DNA from: an uncultured Bacteroidota bacterium
Lineage (GTDB): Bacteria; Bacteroidota; Bacteroidia; Chitinophagales; Chitinophagaceae
Assembly (NCBI GenBank): GCA_903913355.1
Contig: CAIWKU010000234.1
Location: 1-8,991, forward strand
Direction of reading: 5' to 3'
Length of the DNA stretch: 8,991 bases
The notes beneath the pieces were generated by a model. That model saw only the letters and a program-made list of their open reading frames with translations, was not told where the DNA came from and searched no databases. Positions 7,333 to 8,991 of the stretch are shown here, one piece after another (within the stretch, counting starts at the first letter, position 1; each line of letters starts with the position of its first letter). Both the position numbers and the translations under genes were made by a program.

Positions 7333-7726
7333 ATCAATCCCTTTGTTTGGGTAAGTTCAGTTTTTTAGGTGGAAATGCAAAGGAAGGGGAGGTGCAATTA
7401 ATAATTAACAATTAATATTAATAATGAGGGCAACGAAATGAATATGCATTCGTATAGGGTTACAATAGAGAAATTTAAGTAAAAAGGAATTTTTAGGTTG
7501 ATTCGTAAAGGATAGGTAAGGATTGATCATTATTTGAAGGCTATCATTTAAGAGATGGGGGAAGGAATTTGATAATTTTCAAAAAATCTTGTGGTTGTTG
7601 GCAGAAATCAGGGAGTTTAACTAAAAAAACGACTAAAATTTATACTAATCTAAGCAGCGGGTAATCAATAATTTGTATCTCTGTGTTCAAACATTGAATC
7701 TAATCCTTTTCGGAAAACCCAGGAAT
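7333..7726. other. Gene-free AT-rich divergent intergenic region (394 bp)
   Basis: This separates the leftward hydrolase pair from the rightward lipoprotein. No convincing ORF, tRNA or structured RNA was seen. It carries the hydrolase ribosome-binding site at its left end, an AT-only palindromic block at about 7396-7425, and AGGA just before the lipoprotein ATG at its right end. Control elements for both directions must lie here. I could not find a strong TTTG/TAnnTTTG pair for the lipoprotein: TTTG at 7672-7675 has no partner at the right distance. Confidence 0.6.
7396..7425. repeat. AT-rich palindromic cluster
   Basis: A nearly pure A/T run built of ATTAAT-like units. It includes the perfect 12-bp palindrome ATTAATATTAAT (7411-7422) and, to its left, TTAATAATTAA (7398-7408), which is palindromic around its central base. 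It could be a binding site for a dimeric regulator or nucleoid protein, or merely a flexible upstream element; nothing in the sequence decides this. Confidence 0.45.
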
Positions 7727-8893
7727 ATGAGAAAAACCGTCATTGTAATACTATGTTTTACAGCAGTACTTATTTATGCTTGTCAGCATGAGGTCCTGAC
7801 TATTTCCAAAGCCCCGTCCAATCTGGTTTATTCGACGGATAGTATTTCAGTTATCAGCGGAACAGCCGGTAGTTCAGTTGCACCCAGTCTGGATAATAAT
7901 GGTGGAACCGTAACGTATACTATTACCAATACGGCCAACCAGGGTATCAGTATCAATAGTAAAACCGGGGTGATAAGTTGGATTTCTACCGTAGCTATTG
8001 GAACCTATAACCTGATTATTACGGCCACTAATAGTAGTGGTATCGCTAATGCCGGATATATCCTGGTGGTTACAGCTCCACCAGTTGCAGCGCCTACGAA
8101 TCTCGTATATAGTCCTTCCAGTTCTACAGTTGTTTCCGGAACAGCAGGTAGTTCAGCTACCCCGACCATTAATGCCGGAACCGGGGGTACTCCCGCATAT
8201 AGTCTTACAGGAACAATCCCTTCCGGAATTACCATCAGCAGTAGCACAGGTGTGATCAGTTGGGCCAAAACAGTAGCTGTGGGCAATTATTCACTTTCTG
8301 TAACGGCAGCGAATGCATCAGGAAGTATATCTGCAACCTATTCATTAACGGTAACCAGCACGGCAACAGTAACAGCCCCTTCAAGTTTTACCTATTCACC
8401 AGCTACCACCACAGTAACCCAGGGAACAGCAGGTTCCTCAGTCGCTCCTTCCATCAATAATGGATTGGGTACGATTGCCTATAGCTTAACCGGAACCATA
8501 CCAACAGGAATCAGTATCAATAGTGCAACGGGTGTAATCAGTTGGTCTAACGCAGTTGCCTCTGGTACTTATACCTTAACAATTTCAGCGGCAAATTCTG
8601 CAGGTAAAGTAACCACTACTTATTCATTGGCAGTAAATGCAGCATCTACTTCATCGGTTAGTTTTTCTACACAAATATTGCCGGTATTTAAAACAAGTTG
8701 CAGTGGTTGCCATTCTTATATGTCTAGTTACTCAGGAATATCCAGTCATACATCAGGATGTAATTCTATTCAGAATAAGATCGGCACAACCTATTGTTCC
8801 GGTTCTCGTATGCCACAGGGAGGATCGCCATTGTCAGCTAGTTTTATAGCCCTGTTTAATACCTGGATTTCGCAGGGAATGTTGAATAACTAA
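7727..8893 (+). CDS. Lipoprotein with three Ig-like repeats and a C-terminal mono-haem cytochrome c domain
   Basis: 388 aa from ATG 7727. The frame is open 18 codons further to TTT/ATT-type codons, but this ATG has AGGA 4-5 nt upstream and puts a lipoprotein signal first: MRKTVIVILC, a hydrophobic core and lipobox IYAC with Cys19. Three repeats of 93-95 residues follow, starting at about residues 29, 122 and 217 (APSNLVYS, APTNLVYSP, APSSFTYSP). Each contains a GTAGSS turn, a TGVISW strand and a closing TYSLTVT-like strand, as in putative Ig/cadherin-like (He_PIG-type) domains. The last ~80 residues form a haem c domain: QILPVFKTSCSGCHS with CxxCH at 325-329, a probable axial Met362 in RMPQGG, and a typical ending FNTWISQGMLNN. 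Cys345 and Cys357 are extra. It is probably anchored in the outer membrane with haem exposed on a stalk. Electron partner unknown. Confidence 0.85.
   Translation: MRKTVIVILCFTAVLIYACQHEVLTISKAPSNLVYSTDSISVISGTAGSSVAPSLDNNGGTVTYTITNTANQGISINSKTGVISWISTVAIGTYNLIITATNSSGIANAGYILVVTAPPVAAPTNLVYSPSSSTVVSGTAGSSATPTINAGTGGTPAYSLTGTIPSGITISSSTGVISWAKTVAVGNYSLSVTAANASGSISATYSLTVTSTATVTAPSSFTYSPATTTVTQGTAGSSVAPSINNGLGTIAYSLTGTIPTGISINSATGVISWSNAVASGTYTLTISAANSAGKVTTTYSLAVNAASTSSVSFSTQILPVFKTSCSGCHSYMSSYSGISSHTSGCNSIQNKIGTTYCSGSRMPQGGSPLSASFIALFNTWISQGMLNN
7811..8641 (+). repeat. Three in-frame Ig-like repeats (279 and 285 bp periods)
   Basis: Tandem coding repeats start at about 7811, 8090 and 8375. 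A conserved DNA anchor is GGAACAGC(C/A)GGT, found at 7859, 8138 and, as GGAACAGCAGGT, at 8424. The copies are clearly diverged, so this is an old protein-level repeat and not a recent tandem array. Only the third is followed by the haem c module. Confidence 0.75.
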
Positions 8894-8929
8894 TAAATAA
8901 ATGATTGAATTGTATTAAAAAGGATTGAA

Positions 8930-8991
8930 ATGAAATTATTGCCCGGAATTATTTTTCTTGTTTTGTGTTTTTCAGGATGTTATTATGATAA
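8930..8991 (+). CDS. Partial CDS: N-terminus of a second lipoprotein (runs off right edge)
   Basis: ATG 8930 is preceded by AAAAAGGA at a 5-nt spacing, one of the best ribosome-binding sites in the window. The 20 visible codons give Met-Lys, a hydrophobic stretch (IIFLVLC) and lipobox FSGC with Cys17, followed by Tyr-Tyr-Asp. It begins 36 bp after the stop of the Ig-repeat haem lipoprotein, so the two are likely one operon. From memory, Bacteroidota lipoproteins starting Cys-Tyr-Tyr-Asp after the lipobox are often small proteins with a CxxCH haem motif, which would suit the neighbour; that part is inference because the mature protein is outside the window. Confidence 0.65.
   Translation, partial: MKLLPGIIFLVLCFSGCYYD

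Noticed and set aside
8005..8286. A 93-codon open frame antisense to the Ig-like repeats
   Set aside because: Low-complexity Ser/Thr/Ala/Gly coding sequence often leaves the opposite strand open; no independent evidence supports it.
1..8991. Mobile element, CRISPR array, toxin-antitoxin or defence island
   Set aside because: No transposase, integrase, terminal repeats, spacer-repeat pattern or defence-gene motif was seen on either strand.

Overview
The window is an ordinary-looking stretch of chromosome from a member of the Bacteroidota, most likely Chitinophagaceae or a close relative. Three things point there: about 42 % GC by eye; two good matches to the Bacteroidota promoter consensus (TTTG, about 19 bp, then TAnnTTTG) with mostly weak Shine-Dalgarno sequences; and surface lipoproteins with Ig-like repeats joined to a small haem c domain. 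The assignment is by recognition, not by a search.

Layout, left to right. (1) Minus strand: metG (methionyl-tRNA synthetase, 256-2424) is followed by an unlisted open frame that starts inside the last codons of metG (275) and runs off the left edge. It looks like an RCC1-type beta-propeller or surface/structural protein. (2) A 194-bp divergent region holds a good metG promoter. (3) Plus strand: two tandem S66 LD-carboxypeptidases (2619-3650 and 3724-4635). The first has a Tat-like export signal and the second has none. (4) Plus strand: an OxyR-type peroxide sensor (4694-5638) with both redox cysteines (Cys199 and Cys208). A promoter and a perfect OxyR-type dyad lie just before its start codon. 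(5) Minus strand, convergent with oxyR: two tandem membrane-anchored alpha/beta hydrolases of the BEM46/ABHD13 type (5653-6465 with a GTG start, 6541-7332 with a TTG start). (6) An AT-rich, gene-free stretch (7333-7726). (7) Plus strand: a lipoprotein with three Ig-like repeats and a C-terminal mono-haem cytochrome c domain (7727-8893), then 36 bp later the first 20 codons of a second lipoprotein that runs off the right edge.

How the genes may work together. The LD-carboxypeptidases trim the terminal D-alanine from L,D-tetrapeptides during murein turnover and recycling. One copy seems placed outside the inner membrane and one in the cytoplasm. oxyR follows the second copy directly but has its own promoter and an apparent autoregulatory site; no catalase, peroxidase or ahp gene is in view. 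The hydrolase pair is an independent duplication of unknown substrate. The right end looks like the start of an envelope haem-lipoprotein operon. I see no mobile element, CRISPR array, tRNA, rRNA or defence system. The most unusual items are the frame overlapping the metG end, the Ig-repeat plus haem c fusion, and the OxyR dyad abutting its own start codon.
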